In this document: positions 6,930 to 14,351 of the stretch, in pieces
How positions within the stretch are numbered: the first letter of the stretch is position 1
Layout: each line of letters begins with the position of its first letter
Assembly: GCA_035291605.1 (NCBI GenBank)
Contig: DATDRS010000409.1
Coordinates: forward strand, 1-14,483
DNA: 14,483 bases
Direction: 5' to 3'
Origin: DATDRS01 sp035291605
GTDB taxonomy: Bacteria; Chloroflexota; Anaerolineae; Anaerolineales; UBA6663
Notes under the pieces: model-generated
The model's input: only the letters and a program-made list of their open reading frames with translations
Told to the model about the DNA's origin: nothing
Databases searched by the model: none
Program-made: the position numbers and the translations under genes

Positions 6930-6967
6930 GAGGTAATCTCCTTATCTGATGAAGCGGGTCGCGCCTG

Positions 6968-7969
6968 TCACTTGAAGGGTTGCGCCTCCGCCAACCTTGT
7001 CCGCAAAAACACCCAGGGGGCCAGGTACAACGCCCAAACCAGGGTGAGCGCGTACCGGATGTAGCGGAAGACCAGCGCCAGCAGCGAAAGACCGTCCGGA
7101 AATACCAGCGCCAGACCGCGCCACACGATCAGGACGCCGATCAGGCCGACGACGAACCGCACGGCGCGTTTACGCCACGGCCCCTTGGCGTCAAAACGCG
7201 CGGAACGCGAGACGAGCGCGAGCGCTGCGCCCAGGCCGAAAAGTATTCCCGCTGAACTCACCGGGCTTTCAGGATTGCGCGGGGCGATCGCAGCCTCATC
7301 GGCTTCGACCGGAGATGTCGCCTGCGCGGTCTGCTCCCATTCAGGGGGGTCGGGCATCCCGGTCATGGCGGTTAAAATCCCGGCGGCAAGCGCGAGATAA
7401 ACGAGCGAAACGACGAAGGCCAGCCCAATCTGTTGCCACAGCGTCAGCCGCCCCAGCCACACGCGGGCGTTTTGTTCCCACCGCAGGAAGGCCCACAACA
7501 GCCCTGCCCCGAAAACCCATCCGCCGAGAACGTCGGTGGGGAAGTGAACGCCGAGGTACAGGCGCGAGAGCGAGATCAAAAGGATAAGTGCAAGCGCGGC
7601 GGCCCAGGCCCAATTCTTTTTTAGCTGTGTGGCGATGAATCCCCAGACTGAAACCGCATTCATGGCGTGACCGGATGGCAGGCCGTAACTCGGCTCAGTG
7701 CCGAGGGCCTGCACGCGCGAGTCAACCCAGTATGGGCGCGGCAGGTGAAAAGCCAGTTTCAATAACTCGTTGAGCGAGCCCGAGGCAGTGAGCGCCACGG
7801 CCAGCCGCAGGCCGAGGCCCGCGTCAATGCACCAATACAGCGCAGGCATGAGGAGCAGGAAAAACTCCTCAGTGCCGAGGAAGGTGAAGAACTCCATCAG
7901 CCCGGTCAGCCCGGGGAATGCCTGCAAGGCGACGACGATGTCAGTCCCCCACTGCATGAGCGCGTCCAT
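6968..7969 (-). CDS. PAP2-superfamily membrane phosphatase with extra C-terminal membrane region
   Basis: The 333-residue protein carries all three motifs of the PAP2/type 2 phosphatidate phosphatase superfamily: KLAFHLPRP (Lys71, Arg78, Pro79), PSGH (98-101) and SRLYLGVHFPTD (Arg136, His142, Asp146). The catalytic His142 and phosphate-binding residues are therefore intact. Such enzymes dephosphorylate lipid phosphates such as undecaprenyl diphosphate or phosphatidate; the substrate here is unknown. The core ends near residue 165. About 165 further residues add roughly four hydrophobic segments and a polar Pro/Glu-rich linker (about 205-238), longer than a minimal PAP2 protein. The frame is open 30 codons upstream, but ATG 7969 has a very strong AAGGAGGAGGAG just before it. 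The membrane TPR-like gene follows after 38 bases. Confidence 0.88.
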   Translation of the reverse strand: MDALMQWGTDIVVALQAFPGLTGLMEFFTFLGTEEFFLLLMPALYWCIDAGLGLRLAVALTASGSLNELLKLAFHLPRPYWVDSRVQALGTEPSYGLPSGHAMNAVSVWGFIATQLKKNWAWAAALALILLISLSRLYLGVHFPTDVLGGWVFGAGLLWAFLRWEQNARVWLGRLTLWQQIGLAFVVSLVYLALAAGILTAMTGMPDPPEWEQTAQATSPVEADEAAIAPRNPESPVSSAGILFGLGAALALVSRSARFDAKGPWRKRAVRFVVGLIGVLIVWRGLALVFPDGLSLLALVFRYIRYALTLVWALYLAPWVFLRTRLAEAQPFK

Positions 7970-7973
7970 CGGT

Positions 7974-7985
7974 CTCCTCCTCCTT
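7974..7985 (-). promoter_or_regulatory. strong ribosome binding site deciding the PAP2 start
   Basis: AAGGAGGAGGAG on the minus strand ends four bases before ATG 7969-7967. A start further upstream would place this inside the coding sequence, and the residues it would add (rich in Arg, Gly and Ser) look non-family. Confidence 0.8.
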
Positions 7986-8118
7986 GAGATAATATCTATT
8001 CCGGTGATTACCCGCATCCCTCGACTGCGCGGCGCTCCGCTCACCGGTGCCTGCGCCACAGGTGCAGGCAGGATGCTGCCGCCGCCTGAGATTTGTGGGG
8101 AATCACCAGAAGTCTATT

Positions 8119-8160
8119 GCCTCACCCATCGCTCGCCACCTGCCACTCTCCGCTTGTTAC
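8119..8160 (-). repeat. degenerate tandem heptamer repeat overlapping the MFS stop codon
   Basis: Six 7-base units can be read on the minus strand from 8160 to 8119, for example GTGGCAG (8146-8140) and GTGGCGA (8139-8133), flanked by diverged GCGGAGA and GCGATGG. The MFS stop codon (8124-8122) lies in the last unit, so the repeat encodes the transporter's final residues, VASDG and the ones before. Same style of period-7 repeat as at 1003 and 14352. Confidence 0.65.
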
Positions 8161-9285
8161 CGTATGCGCATCCCGCCGGGGCGCGAGCCACCACACGAGC
8201 GGCAGGGTCATGGCGATCAACCCCAGGCTGACTTGAAACGGCAGGACGGGCGCGATCTTGTACAAAAGCCCGGCCCCGAACGGCGCGAGGATCAGCGTCA
8301 CCGACGTGACCGTCTCGGTCAGCCCGAACGCCAGGCCCAGCTCCGACGGGCCGACCACGCGCCCCACCTGCGAGATGGACATGCTGCGCGCAAAGTTCCA
8401 TCCGGCTTGAAAGAAGAACGCGACGCCGAGCCAGCCCGGGCTGCTGGAGGACAGCAGCAGGAGGAGATAGACCATCATCAACCCCTGCGCAATCATGAAC
8501 CCCCGGCGGGGGATGCGCTGGCCCAACAACAGGTTTAGGATGACCGCCCCCAGCGAAGTCGCCGTCCCCAGCAGGCCGACCACTTCCAAATTGAACTCGC
8601 GGACCTCGACGATGAAGTTTGGCGCGAAGGGGATCCCCAGTTGCAGAGCGCTCAAGGCGAAGAATATGAGCGCTAGAAAACCGAGGAAGCGCCGGTTATT
8701 GAACAGCGGCCCGTAGCGCGTGCGTCCGGCCTCTGGGGGCGAAAGCGGTTGCGCCTTGAGCGGCAGGAGCGCCAGCGTCGAGAGCACGAAGGCGAAAATG
8801 GCGACGCCGAAGACGGTGCGCAGCCCAAACTCGCGCGCGATGAGGCCGCCGAAGGCCGGCGACACGAGGGTGCCCCCCCAGAACCCGGCGGAGACGAGCG
8901 TGAGGGCGCGCTGCACGCTTTGCTCGCCGCGCGCCTCGGTGGCGTAGGCGTTGATCGGCGCGACCACGAAGCCGGTGAACATGTAGAAGAGCAGGCCGAC
9001 GACGAACACTTGCAAGGTCGTGGCGAGGTACATGAGCAGCGCTGCGGCGACCCCTACGACCCAGCCCACGACGAGCAGTTGTTTGCGCCCAAAGCGGTCG
9101 GCCAGGTAGCCGGCCGGGATGTGCGTGATCCCGGCCGCGGCGGCCGCGAGCGCGAGGATGGAACCGATTGCCACCGGATCCGCGCCGAGTTCTTTCAAGT
9201 ACAGGGAACGAAAATAGAACGACAAGCCCTCGCCCGCGCCCCACAGGAAGAGGGCGAGCATCAACCAGCGGTTATCGCGGCTCAT
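8122..9285 (-). CDS. major facilitator superfamily transporter
   Basis: The 387-residue protein has about 11-12 hydrophobic segments and the MFS signature loop between helices 2 and 3, GYLADRFGRKQLLVVG (59-74), with a related loop region in the C-terminal half. It looks like a drug/H+ antiporter-type (DHA1) or similar exporter, but no substrate can be deduced. Its ATG overlaps the esterase stop (ATGA at 9285-9282), so it is translated from the same message. The C-terminal end (about the last 10 residues, SGEWQVASDG) has no transporter character and is encoded by a degenerate heptamer array, suggesting that the original stop was lost or that the repeat moved into the gene end. No clear terminator follows; a GC-rich hairpin at 8048-8070 lacks a T tract. 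Confidence 0.87.
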   Translation of the reverse strand: MSRDNRWLMLALFLWGAGEGLSFYFRSLYLKELGADPVAIGSILALAAAAAGITHIPAGYLADRFGRKQLLVVGWVVGVAAALLMYLATTLQVFVVGLLFYMFTGFVVAPINAYATEARGEQSVQRALTLVSAGFWGGTLVSPAFGGLIAREFGLRTVFGVAIFAFVLSTLALLPLKAQPLSPPEAGRTRYGPLFNNRRFLGFLALIFFALSALQLGIPFAPNFIVEVREFNLEVVGLLGTATSLGAVILNLLLGQRIPRRGFMIAQGLMMVYLLLLLSSSSPGWLGVAFFFQAGWNFARSMSISQVGRVVGPSELGLAFGLTETVTSVTLILAPFGAGLLYKIAPVLPFQVSLGLIAMTLPLVWWLAPRRDAHTVTSGEWQVASDG

Positions 9286-10055
9286 TCAGTCTCCCTGACC
9301 GGGTGGGCGTGGACGAAGGCGATAATCCGCGCAAAGAGCTGGTCGCGCTCGGCTTCTTCGGTGATGACGTGGGCGCTCCGCTCCAGCCAGAACATTTCCT
9401 TATCGGTCGCGCCCAGGTGCTCGAAGATGTAGAGCATGTTCTCCGGCGGGACGCCCTGGTCGTTCCACGAGTGGGCAAGCAAAACCGGGACGGTGATTTG
9501 CGGGAAGAGCGCGGCGGTATCGTGGAGCAACTCGCGCAGTTGCGGGATGGCGCGCACCGGGTAGGACGGATACGAGACGTGCGCTGCATGGGTGACCGGG
9601 TCGGTCGGCGCGGCTTCACCCTTGGGCGCGTAGGGAAAGAGGTAGCTCAACGTCTCCGCGTATTTTACGCGCCAGTCCATGTGGTCGTAGAGCGGCTGAC
9701 TGGGCGTGCTCATGGCGACCACGCCGTCCACCGGGTAGAACGCGCTCAGGCGCAGAGCCAGCGTGCCGCCCATCGAAAGCCCCATGACAAAGATCTGCCG
9801 GCATTGGTCGCGCAGGAGGTAGTAGCCGTCGAGCGCGCTGGTGAACCAGTCACGCCAGTGCGAGCGGAACATGTCGTCGGGCGTGGTGCCGTGGTGCGTC
9901 AGCCGCACGCCGAGGACGGTCAACCCTTCGGCGGCGAGGGCCTCGGCCAGCAGACGCATCTCTTTGGGCGCGCCCGTGAACCCGTGGATGAGCAGCGCTC
10001 CGATGGGGCCGCCTCGATAGAAGAATGGCTCGGCGCCGGGGATGATGTCAGGCAT
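9282..10055 (-). CDS. alpha/beta-hydrolase, carboxylesterase-type
   Basis: The 257-residue protein has the alpha/beta-hydrolase layout: oxyanion-hole HGFTG at 24-28, nucleophile elbow GLSMGG with Ser94, acid Asp199 in HSWNDQGVP, and His229 in SAHVIT. This order and spacing match small bacterial carboxylesterases of the Est30/YvaK type and monoacylglycerol lipases. No signal peptide is seen, so it should be cytoplasmic. The start ATG at 10055 is preceded by AAGGAAGAG at moderate distance. The gene overlaps the MFS gene by four bases and follows the M24B aminopeptidase by 78 bases on the same strand. Substrate is unknown; pairing with a transporter hints at detoxification or uptake of an ester, but this is inference. 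Confidence 0.88.
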   Translation of the reverse strand: MPDIIPGAEPFFYRGGPIGALLIHGFTGAPKEMRLLAEALAAEGLTVLGVRLTHHGTTPDDMFRSHWRDWFTSALDGYYLLRDQCRQIFVMGLSMGGTLALRLSAFYPVDGVVAMSTPSQPLYDHMDWRVKYAETLSYLFPYAPKGEAAPTDPVTHAAHVSYPSYPVRAIPQLRELLHDTAALFPQITVPVLLAHSWNDQGVPPENMLYIFEHLGATDKEMFWLERSAHVITEEAERDQLFARIIAFVHAHPVRETE

Positions 10056-10133
10056 TTGTATTACTCTTCCTTGAAGGATGCCTTGATTAAGGCAAAACCG
10101 CCTGACTTCGCATCGCTGGCCACGGGATACACG

Positions 10134-11243
10134 TCACACTCCTATTGTTTCAAGCTCTCGCGGGTACGTGCTCAGGCTTTCACACCCCTCGGCAGTGACG
10201 ACGACATCATCTTCAATCCGCACGCCGCCCTTGCCGGGGAGATAAATCCCGGGCTCGATGGTGAACGTCATCCCGGTTTCGAGCGGCATCTCGTTCTTGC
10301 CGTGCATCGAAGGCTCCTCGTGACCTTCCAGGCCCAGCCCGTGCCCCACGCGGTGCACAAAGTGTTCCCCATACCCGCCGTCGGCGATCACGCGGCGGGC
10401 GGCGGCGTCCACGCTCGCGCAGGTGGCGCCGGGTTTGGCGGCGGCCTGGGCCGCGGCGTTGGCGGCCTTCACCAGTTCATAGATCTGCTTGAGCTCGGGC
10501 GCAACCTCGCCAAGCGCAAACGTGCGCGTGAGGTCGGAGAAGTAGCGGCGCGTGGCCGCGCCCCAGTCGAGTGTGAGCAAATCGCCTTTTTGCAGGGCGC
10601 GGTCGGTGACCGTGGCGTGGGGCAGGGCGGAGTTGGGGCCGGAGGCCACAATCGGCGCGAAGGGCAGGTCGGCGTCTGAGCCTGCGCGCAGGGTTTGCAC
10701 GACCAGCTCGGCAGCCACCTCGCGCTCCGTCAGGCCGACTTTGATTTGGGGCAGTGTGGCGGCGAGGGCTTTCTCGGCGATGACGACGGCTTCGCGCATG
10801 GCCTTGATCTCGTCCGCGTCTTTGGTCATGCGCAGGGCGGCGAAGAGGTCTTCGGCGGGTTCGGCGGCGAGGCCCGGGAGGGCTTCTTCAATATAATCCA
10901 GTTCCATCACGCGCATCCGGCGGGCTTCCACGCCGAGTCTGGCCTTGTTCAGCTTGAGCGCCTGCGCGGCTTGCATGAAGGCCTGAGCCGGGCCGTCGGC
11001 GTCGCCGTAGACGAACGAGCGCACCCCGTAGGGCGCGCCGTTTTTGATCTTAGCCTCTTCCAGGCTCCCGGCGACGATGACGGGGTCGCCGTCCCGGGGG
11101 AAAAAGCCGACCGTCGGGCGCTCGCTGAGGTGAAACGACAGGCCGGTGAGGTAATACAAGTTCGGCCCGGCAATGGCGGCGGCGCATTCAAGATGAGCGG
11201 TAGCGAGGGTAGCTTTCAGGCGCTGCAGGCGGGCGAGGTACAT
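10134..11243 (-). CDS. M24B metallopeptidase (Xaa-Pro aminopeptidase/dipeptidase type)
   Basis: The 369-residue protein has an N-terminal creatinase/prolidase-like domain (about 1-135, NLYYLTGLSFHLSER) followed by the pita-bread M24 domain. All five metal ligands are visible: Asp226 in LTLDWG, Asp237 in YFSDLTRTF, His301 in RVGHGLGLEGHEEP, Glu330 in TIEPGIY and Glu344 in RIEDDV. The HEEP and GHGLG motifs fit the Xaa-Pro aminopeptidase/prolidase group. It removes or cleaves residues next to proline in cytoplasmic peptide breakdown. Length is normal. The start is the ATG at 11243; GGAG lies about 11 bases upstream, somewhat far. A TATAAT-like hexamer on the minus strand at 11295-11290 could be its -10, but no good -35 was found. 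It is followed by the esterase gene. Confidence 0.9.
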   Translation of the reverse strand: MYLARLQRLKATLATAHLECAAAIAGPNLYYLTGLSFHLSERPTVGFFPRDGDPVIVAGSLEEAKIKNGAPYGVRSFVYGDADGPAQAFMQAAQALKLNKARLGVEARRMRVMELDYIEEALPGLAAEPAEDLFAALRMTKDADEIKAMREAVVIAEKALAATLPQIKVGLTEREVAAELVVQTLRAGSDADLPFAPIVASGPNSALPHATVTDRALQKGDLLTLDWGAATRRYFSDLTRTFALGEVAPELKQIYELVKAANAAAQAAAKPGATCASVDAAARRVIADGGYGEHFVHRVGHGLGLEGHEEPSMHGKNEMPLETGMTFTIEPGIYLPGKGGVRIEDDVVVTAEGCESLSTYPRELETIGV

Positions 11244-11305
11244 GGTGAGGGGTTCTCCTGTGTGGTGGATTGGGATGACAGCCCTGCCGATTATAGCGCG
11301 AAACC

Positions 11306-11334
11306 TTTACTGGGCGAGTTGCGTATCATATAAT
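11306..11334 (+). promoter_or_regulatory. predicted sigma-70-type promoter for the YtxH-like gene
   Basis: TTTACT at 11306-11311, a 17-base spacer and TATAAT at 11329-11334 form a good promoter match facing the small gene at 11434. The 5' leader would be about 95 bases. A minus-strand TATAAT at 11295-11290 lies close by, so the divergent promoters may interfere. Confidence 0.5.
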
Positions 11335-11433
11335 CGAATCACGCCTCTCATCTTCGCACATCGAATCTATGAGGCGGATTTCGCGGTTCCAGTCGCCGAG
11401 CGCCCTTCGGCGGCTGAGAGAAAGGAGATAAGA

Positions 11434-11691
11434 ATGAACCGAATCATGAGTTTCCTGGCCGGCGCATTTTGCGGAGCGGTGGTCGGCTCGGTGGCCGCGC
11501 TGCTGTTGGCGCCGGCCTCCGGCAGGGACCTACAGTCGCAGGCCCGCGAGCGCATTGACGGTTTAGTGGAGGATGCGCGCCGCGCGGCCGAGGCCCGCCG
11601 GGCGCAGTTGGAGGCCCAGCTCAACGCGCTCAAGTCCCCGAAGCCGGCCCAACCGACCGAGGAGGCGAGCGCTGCCAGCGGCGCGGACTAG
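11434..11691 (+). CDS. YtxH-like small membrane-anchored protein
   Basis: The 85-residue protein has a hydrophobic N-terminal segment (about 5-27, glycine and alanine rich, ending in the LLLAPASGRDL pattern) typical of YtxH/gas-vesicle-GvpP-like proteins: LxAPxSGxxLR, then an Arg/Ala/Glu-rich amphipathic helix (about 32-68), then a Pro/Ala-rich tail. YtxH proteins are associated with general stress in Bacillus; a specific role here is not known. The start is ATG 11434 with AAAGGAG at 11421-11427, six bases upstream; the frame is open well upstream but without family character. It has its own promoter and terminator, so it is a single-gene unit between two minus-strand operons. Confidence 0.82.
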   Translation: MNRIMSFLAGAFCGAVVGSVAALLLAPASGRDLQSQARERIDGLVEDARRAAEARRAQLEAQLNALKSPKPAQPTEEASAASGAD

Positions 11692-11695
11692 CAGT

Positions 11696-11728
11696 AGACA
11701 CCCGTTTTCTCGCAGAAAACGGGTGTCT
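11696..11728. repeat. perfect 15-bp inverted repeat (hairpin 1) after the YtxH-like gene
   Basis: The arms 11696-11710 and 11714-11728 are exact reverse complements around a three-base loop (CGC). The hairpin starts four bases past the stop codon. No T tract follows it, so it may stabilise the mRNA end or be a mobile repeat unit rather than terminate by itself. Confidence 0.8.
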
Positions 11729-11740
11729 CAAGCTATTCGT

Positions 11741-11788
11741 GGACACGGACGGTTGAGGCGCTTTTGGCGACCGTCCGTGTTCGTTTTT
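11741..11788 (+). terminator. intrinsic terminator of the YtxH-like gene (hairpin 2)
   Basis: ACACGGACGGT (11743-11753) pairs with ACCGTCCGTGT (11770-11780), extended by a G-U and a G-C pair, around a 16-base loop. The stem is followed by GTTTTT at 11783-11788. T tract on the plus strand only, so it serves the YtxH-like gene rather than the converging histidine kinase. Confidence 0.75.
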
Positions 11789-11809
11789 GATCGCTCGTAC
11801 AGCGCGCTC

Positions 11810-13261
11810 CTACGATTTTCTCTTCTTGATCACGGTGGCGTCGTCCGGATGCGTCACCGGCAGGCGGATGGTGAACTTCGAGCCTAACCCCACGACGCTT
11901 TCTACAGTCAGGCTGCCTCCGTGCGCCTCGACAATCTCTTTCGTGATCGCCAGCCCCAACCCCACGCCGCCGGGCTTGCCAGGAGTTGGGGGAGTCCCTG
12001 GGCGCGCGCGGGATTTGTCCACCTGATAGAACCGCTCGAAGATGCGGCTGAGGTCTTCGGGTGGGATGCCGTCTCCCGTGTCTTTGACAGTGATCTCGAC
12101 CCCGGTTGGGACCAGGGCCGCCGCGAGGGTGACCGTACCCCCGGCGGGCGTGTGCTTGAGCGCGTTGTCCAGCAGATTGGTGAATACCTGAGCCAGCCGG
12201 TCGGCGTCCCCCACCATCGAGGGCAGGACCGGCGACAAGTCTTTGACCAGGTTGATGCCCTGCGTTCTGGCGCGCAGACTGAATTTCTCGACGACGGTCG
12301 TCAGCACTAACGGCAGGTCCAGCGGGGCGCGGTTGAGCGCGCGCAGGCCGGCGTCCAGCCGGGCGAGGTCGAGCAGCCCCTCGACCAGGCGGCGCATCCG
12401 GTCCGTTTCGCCGTAGATGATACCCGCCGAGCGCTGGAGGGCCTCCGGCGAGGCCGCCGCCCCGTCGAGGATCGCCTGTGCGAAACCCTGAATAGAAGTC
12501 AGCGGCGTCTTTAACTCGTGCGAGACGTTCGCCAGAAAATCACGCTGGGCCTGTTGCGCGGCCTGCACCTGTCTGGACATGGCGTTGATGGATTGACCGA
12601 GCGCGCGCACTTCGTCCGGGCCGGCGACGGGCGCGGCTTGGGCGTAGTCGCCGCGCGCGATACCCCGCGCGACGTTCGCCATCTTTTGCAGGGGGAGGGC
12701 GATGGAGCGCGTGATGAGCACCGCCAGCACGATGGAAAGGAGCGCGGCTACGCCCCCGGCCTCGACGAGCGGCCAGAAGAGGTTTTCGAGGAAAAACGTC
12801 AGGCCTGGAAAGCGCGGCGGCTGGGCGGCGAAAACCAGGAAGCGGCCGGCGTAAACTGGCCGGGTGACGTACAGCCACGCGCGGCGGTTGGCGTCGCGGG
12901 CGCGGCCCACCCGGCCGTTGGGGTCGCGGAGCGTCAGGTCAAAGTCCAGGGTCAGCGTCGGCGCTCGGGCAGCGTGTGAATCGGCCAGGATCTGGCTGCG
13001 GCCGTCCGCCAGCAACACGCGCACGTCGAGGGTGTTGGCGAGCTGGCGCACATAGCGTTCGGCCGCCTGAGTCGAGAGGCTGTGAGGCGGCGCGTCCGAC
13101 TGGAGGGAGGCGCGGGCGGCTTCGTTCAGGCGGGCGACGATTTGCCGCTCGACCAACGGGCTGTTGCGCAGGAGGACGATGAGCGCAAACCCGATGACGA
13201 GGATGACGAGGAGGATGATCAATAGGAAGGCGGCGAACAGCCGGGTGATGAGAGAGTTCAT
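11810..13261 (-). CDS. sensor histidine kinase (HAMP, HisKA, HATPase_c)
   Basis: The 483-residue protein has an N-terminal membrane helix (about 10-32), an extracytoplasmic sensor region (about 33-160), a second helix (about 165-185), a HAMP linker (about 188-240), the dimerisation domain with phospho-acceptor His248 in NVSHELKTPL, and an ATPase domain with N box TNLLDNALKH (361-370), G1 DTGDGIP (394-400), F box FERFYQ and G2 GVGLGL (432-437). A Pro/Gly-rich insertion (about 420-431, RPGTPPTPGKPG) lies in the ATP lid between the F box and G2. The response regulator lies 81 bases upstream and is the likely partner. No clear Shine-Dalgarno precedes the ATG. The signal is unknown. Confidence 0.93.
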   Translation of the reverse strand: MNSLITRLFAAFLLIILLVILVIGFALIVLLRNSPLVERQIVARLNEAARASLQSDAPPHSLSTQAAERYVRQLANTLDVRVLLADGRSQILADSHAARAPTLTLDFDLTLRDPNGRVGRARDANRRAWLYVTRPVYAGRFLVFAAQPPRFPGLTFFLENLFWPLVEAGGVAALLSIVLAVLITRSIALPLQKMANVARGIARGDYAQAAPVAGPDEVRALGQSINAMSRQVQAAQQAQRDFLANVSHELKTPLTSIQGFAQAILDGAAASPEALQRSAGIIYGETDRMRRLVEGLLDLARLDAGLRALNRAPLDLPLVLTTVVEKFSLRARTQGINLVKDLSPVLPSMVGDADRLAQVFTNLLDNALKHTPAGGTVTLAAALVPTGVEITVKDTGDGIPPEDLSRIFERFYQVDKSRARPGTPPTPGKPGGVGLGLAITKEIVEAHGGSLTVESVVGLGSKFTIRLPVTHPDDATVIKKRKS

Positions 13262-13342
13262 GGTCGGCGGATGATGAAGGCTGCACCCACGAAGGTACCG
13301 GAGCGATGTAAAACGCGTGTTAACCGGGCGCGGGCGGCGCGT

Positions 13343-14023
13343 TCATCCCGCGACCAGCTTGTAGCCCACGCCCGTCACGGTTTCGATGCTCACCCGGCTC
13401 CCGGCGAGGATTTTGCGGAGGTGGGCGATGTGGACATCCACCGTGCGCGTCTGGCCGTAGAAATCGAACCCCCAGACCAGGTTGAGCAGCTGCTCGCGGG
13501 TGAGCACCAACCCGCGATGCTCGGCGAGCGCGTGCAGCAGGTCGAACTCTTTGGCGCGCAGGGTCGCGGGCTTCCCGGCCACGGTCACTTCGCGCCGGGC
13601 GGGGTCAATCGTCACGTCTTCCAGGTGCAGGGGGGCGGTCGGCGATTTGACCTGGCGCTCGGCGCGCCGCAGGATGGCTTTGACGCGCGCCACTAACTCG
13701 CGCGGGTTGAAGGGCTTGGTCATATAGTCGTCCGCGCCAAGCTCGAGGCCGATGATTTTGTCAATGTCTTCGTCGCGGGCGGTGAGCATGATGATCGGCA
13801 GGTCGGATCTGGCGCGCACGCGGCGGCAGACCTCGTAACCGTCGAGGAGCGGGAGCATCAGGTCCAGCACCATCAGGGCGGGGGCGTCCCCGGCCACGCG
13901 GTCGAGGGCCGCCTGCCCGTCGCCCACCGAGGCCACGCGGAACCCCTCGCGTTCGAGGTAGAGTTTCGCCAGTTCCACGATGTGCGTTTCGTCGTCCACG
14001 AGCAGGATCAGTTCGCCGGGCAT
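13343..14023 (-). CDS. OmpR/PhoB-family response regulator
   Basis: The 226-residue protein has a receiver domain (about 4-118) with the acidic pair Asp10/Asp11, phospho-acceptor Asp54 in VLDLMLPLLDG, Thr81 and Lys103 in MTKPF, followed by a winged-helix DNA-binding domain (about 128-224), including TLRAKEFDLLHAL, the REQLLNLVWG recognition region, TVDVHIAHLRKIL and a C-terminal VGYKL. When phosphorylated by the kinase encoded just downstream it should control transcription by binding as a dimer. ATG 14023 has AGGTGA about four bases upstream. It is the first gene of a two-gene operon and faces the tRNA operon; target genes are not visible in the window. Confidence 0.94.
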   Translation of the reverse strand: MPGELILLVDDETHIVELAKLYLEREGFRVASVGDGQAALDRVAGDAPALMVLDLMLPLLDGYEVCRRVRARSDLPIIMLTARDEDIDKIIGLELGADDYMTKPFNPRELVARVKAILRRAERQVKSPTAPLHLEDVTIDPARREVTVAGKPATLRAKEFDLLHALAEHRGLVLTREQLLNLVWGFDFYGQTRTVDVHIAHLRKILAGSRVSIETVTGVGYKLVAG

Positions 14024-14051
14024 GGGTCACCTGGGATTTCGGATGCGAATG

Positions 14052-14080
14052 ATTGTAGGTTAATCAGCGGGGCAGGGCAA
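14052..14080 (-). promoter_or_regulatory. predicted promoter of the two-component operon
   Basis: On the minus strand TTGCCC (14080-14075), a 17-base spacer and TACAAT (14057-14052) form a plausible sigma-70-type promoter about 28 bases before the response-regulator ATG. It lies back to back with the tRNA promoter. Confidence 0.5.
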
Positions 14081-14109
14081 CTCAGGGAGTGGCTTCGCCA
14101 GAAAATTGC

Positions 14110-14138
14110 TTGACAAGCCCTAGCCCCTCGGCTAAAAT
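14110..14138 (+). promoter_or_regulatory. strong predicted promoter of the tRNA operon
   Basis: A perfect TTGACA (14110-14115), a 17-base spacer and TAAAAT (14133-14138) lie 48 bases upstream of tRNA-Phe. It is the best promoter match in the window, as expected for stable RNA genes. Confidence 0.75.
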
Positions 14139-14185
14139 GCCAGCACATTGCCTGAAGACCCTGCGTGCTCTCCGTGGGGTGATGC

Positions 14186-14258
14186 GCCGAGATAGCTCAG
14201 TTGGTAGAGCACGCGACTGAAAATCGCGGTGTCCTCAGTTCGATCCTGAGTCTCGGCA
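14186..14258 (+). tRNA. tRNA-Phe (anticodon GAA)
   Basis: Full cloverleaf: acceptor arms GCCGAGA / TCTCGGC, D arm GCTC / GAGC, anticodon stem CGCGA / TCGCG with loop CTGAAAA (GAA at 14219-14221), five-base variable loop and T arm CTCAG / CTGAG with loop TTCGATC. Discriminator base A at 14258. CCA is not encoded. First of three tRNAs behind a strong promoter. Confidence 0.97.
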
Positions 14259-14270
14259 CCTGAGCGTGAT

Positions 14271-14342
14271 GCGGGCGTGGTTCAGTGGTAGAACGTTTCC
14301 TTGCCAAGGAAAAGATCGTGGGTTCGAATCCCATCGCCCGCT
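14271..14342 (+). tRNA. tRNA-Gly (anticodon GCC)
   Basis: Acceptor arms GCGGGCG / CGCCCGC, D arm with TGGTTCAGTGGTAGA, anticodon stem TTTCC / GGAAA with loop TTGCCAA (GCC at 14303-14305), T loop TTCGAAT. Discriminator T at 14342; CCA is not encoded. It lies 12 bases after tRNA-Phe. Confidence 0.97.
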
Positions 14343-14351
14343 CTCCAAGCC

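Noticed and set aside
7970..8059. N-terminal extension of the PAP2 protein by 30 residues
   Set aside because: The strong AAGGAGGAGGAG site would lie inside the coding part, and the added residues are not part of the family.
8048..8070. Intrinsic terminator for the MFS gene
   Set aside because: The 7-bp stem (TGCCTGC with GCAGGCA) has no T tract on the minus strand, so it is too weak to call.
10079..10094. Terminator between the aminopeptidase and esterase genes
   Set aside because: TGCCTT and AAGGCA form a short 6-bp stem, and the A/T run lies on the wrong side for the minus-strand message.
9168..10679. Long plus-strand open frame of about 500 codons
   Set aside because: It runs antisense through the MFS start, the esterase and the aminopeptidase, all of which have full catalytic motifs; it is a GC-rich shadow rich in Arg, Gly and His with no family character.
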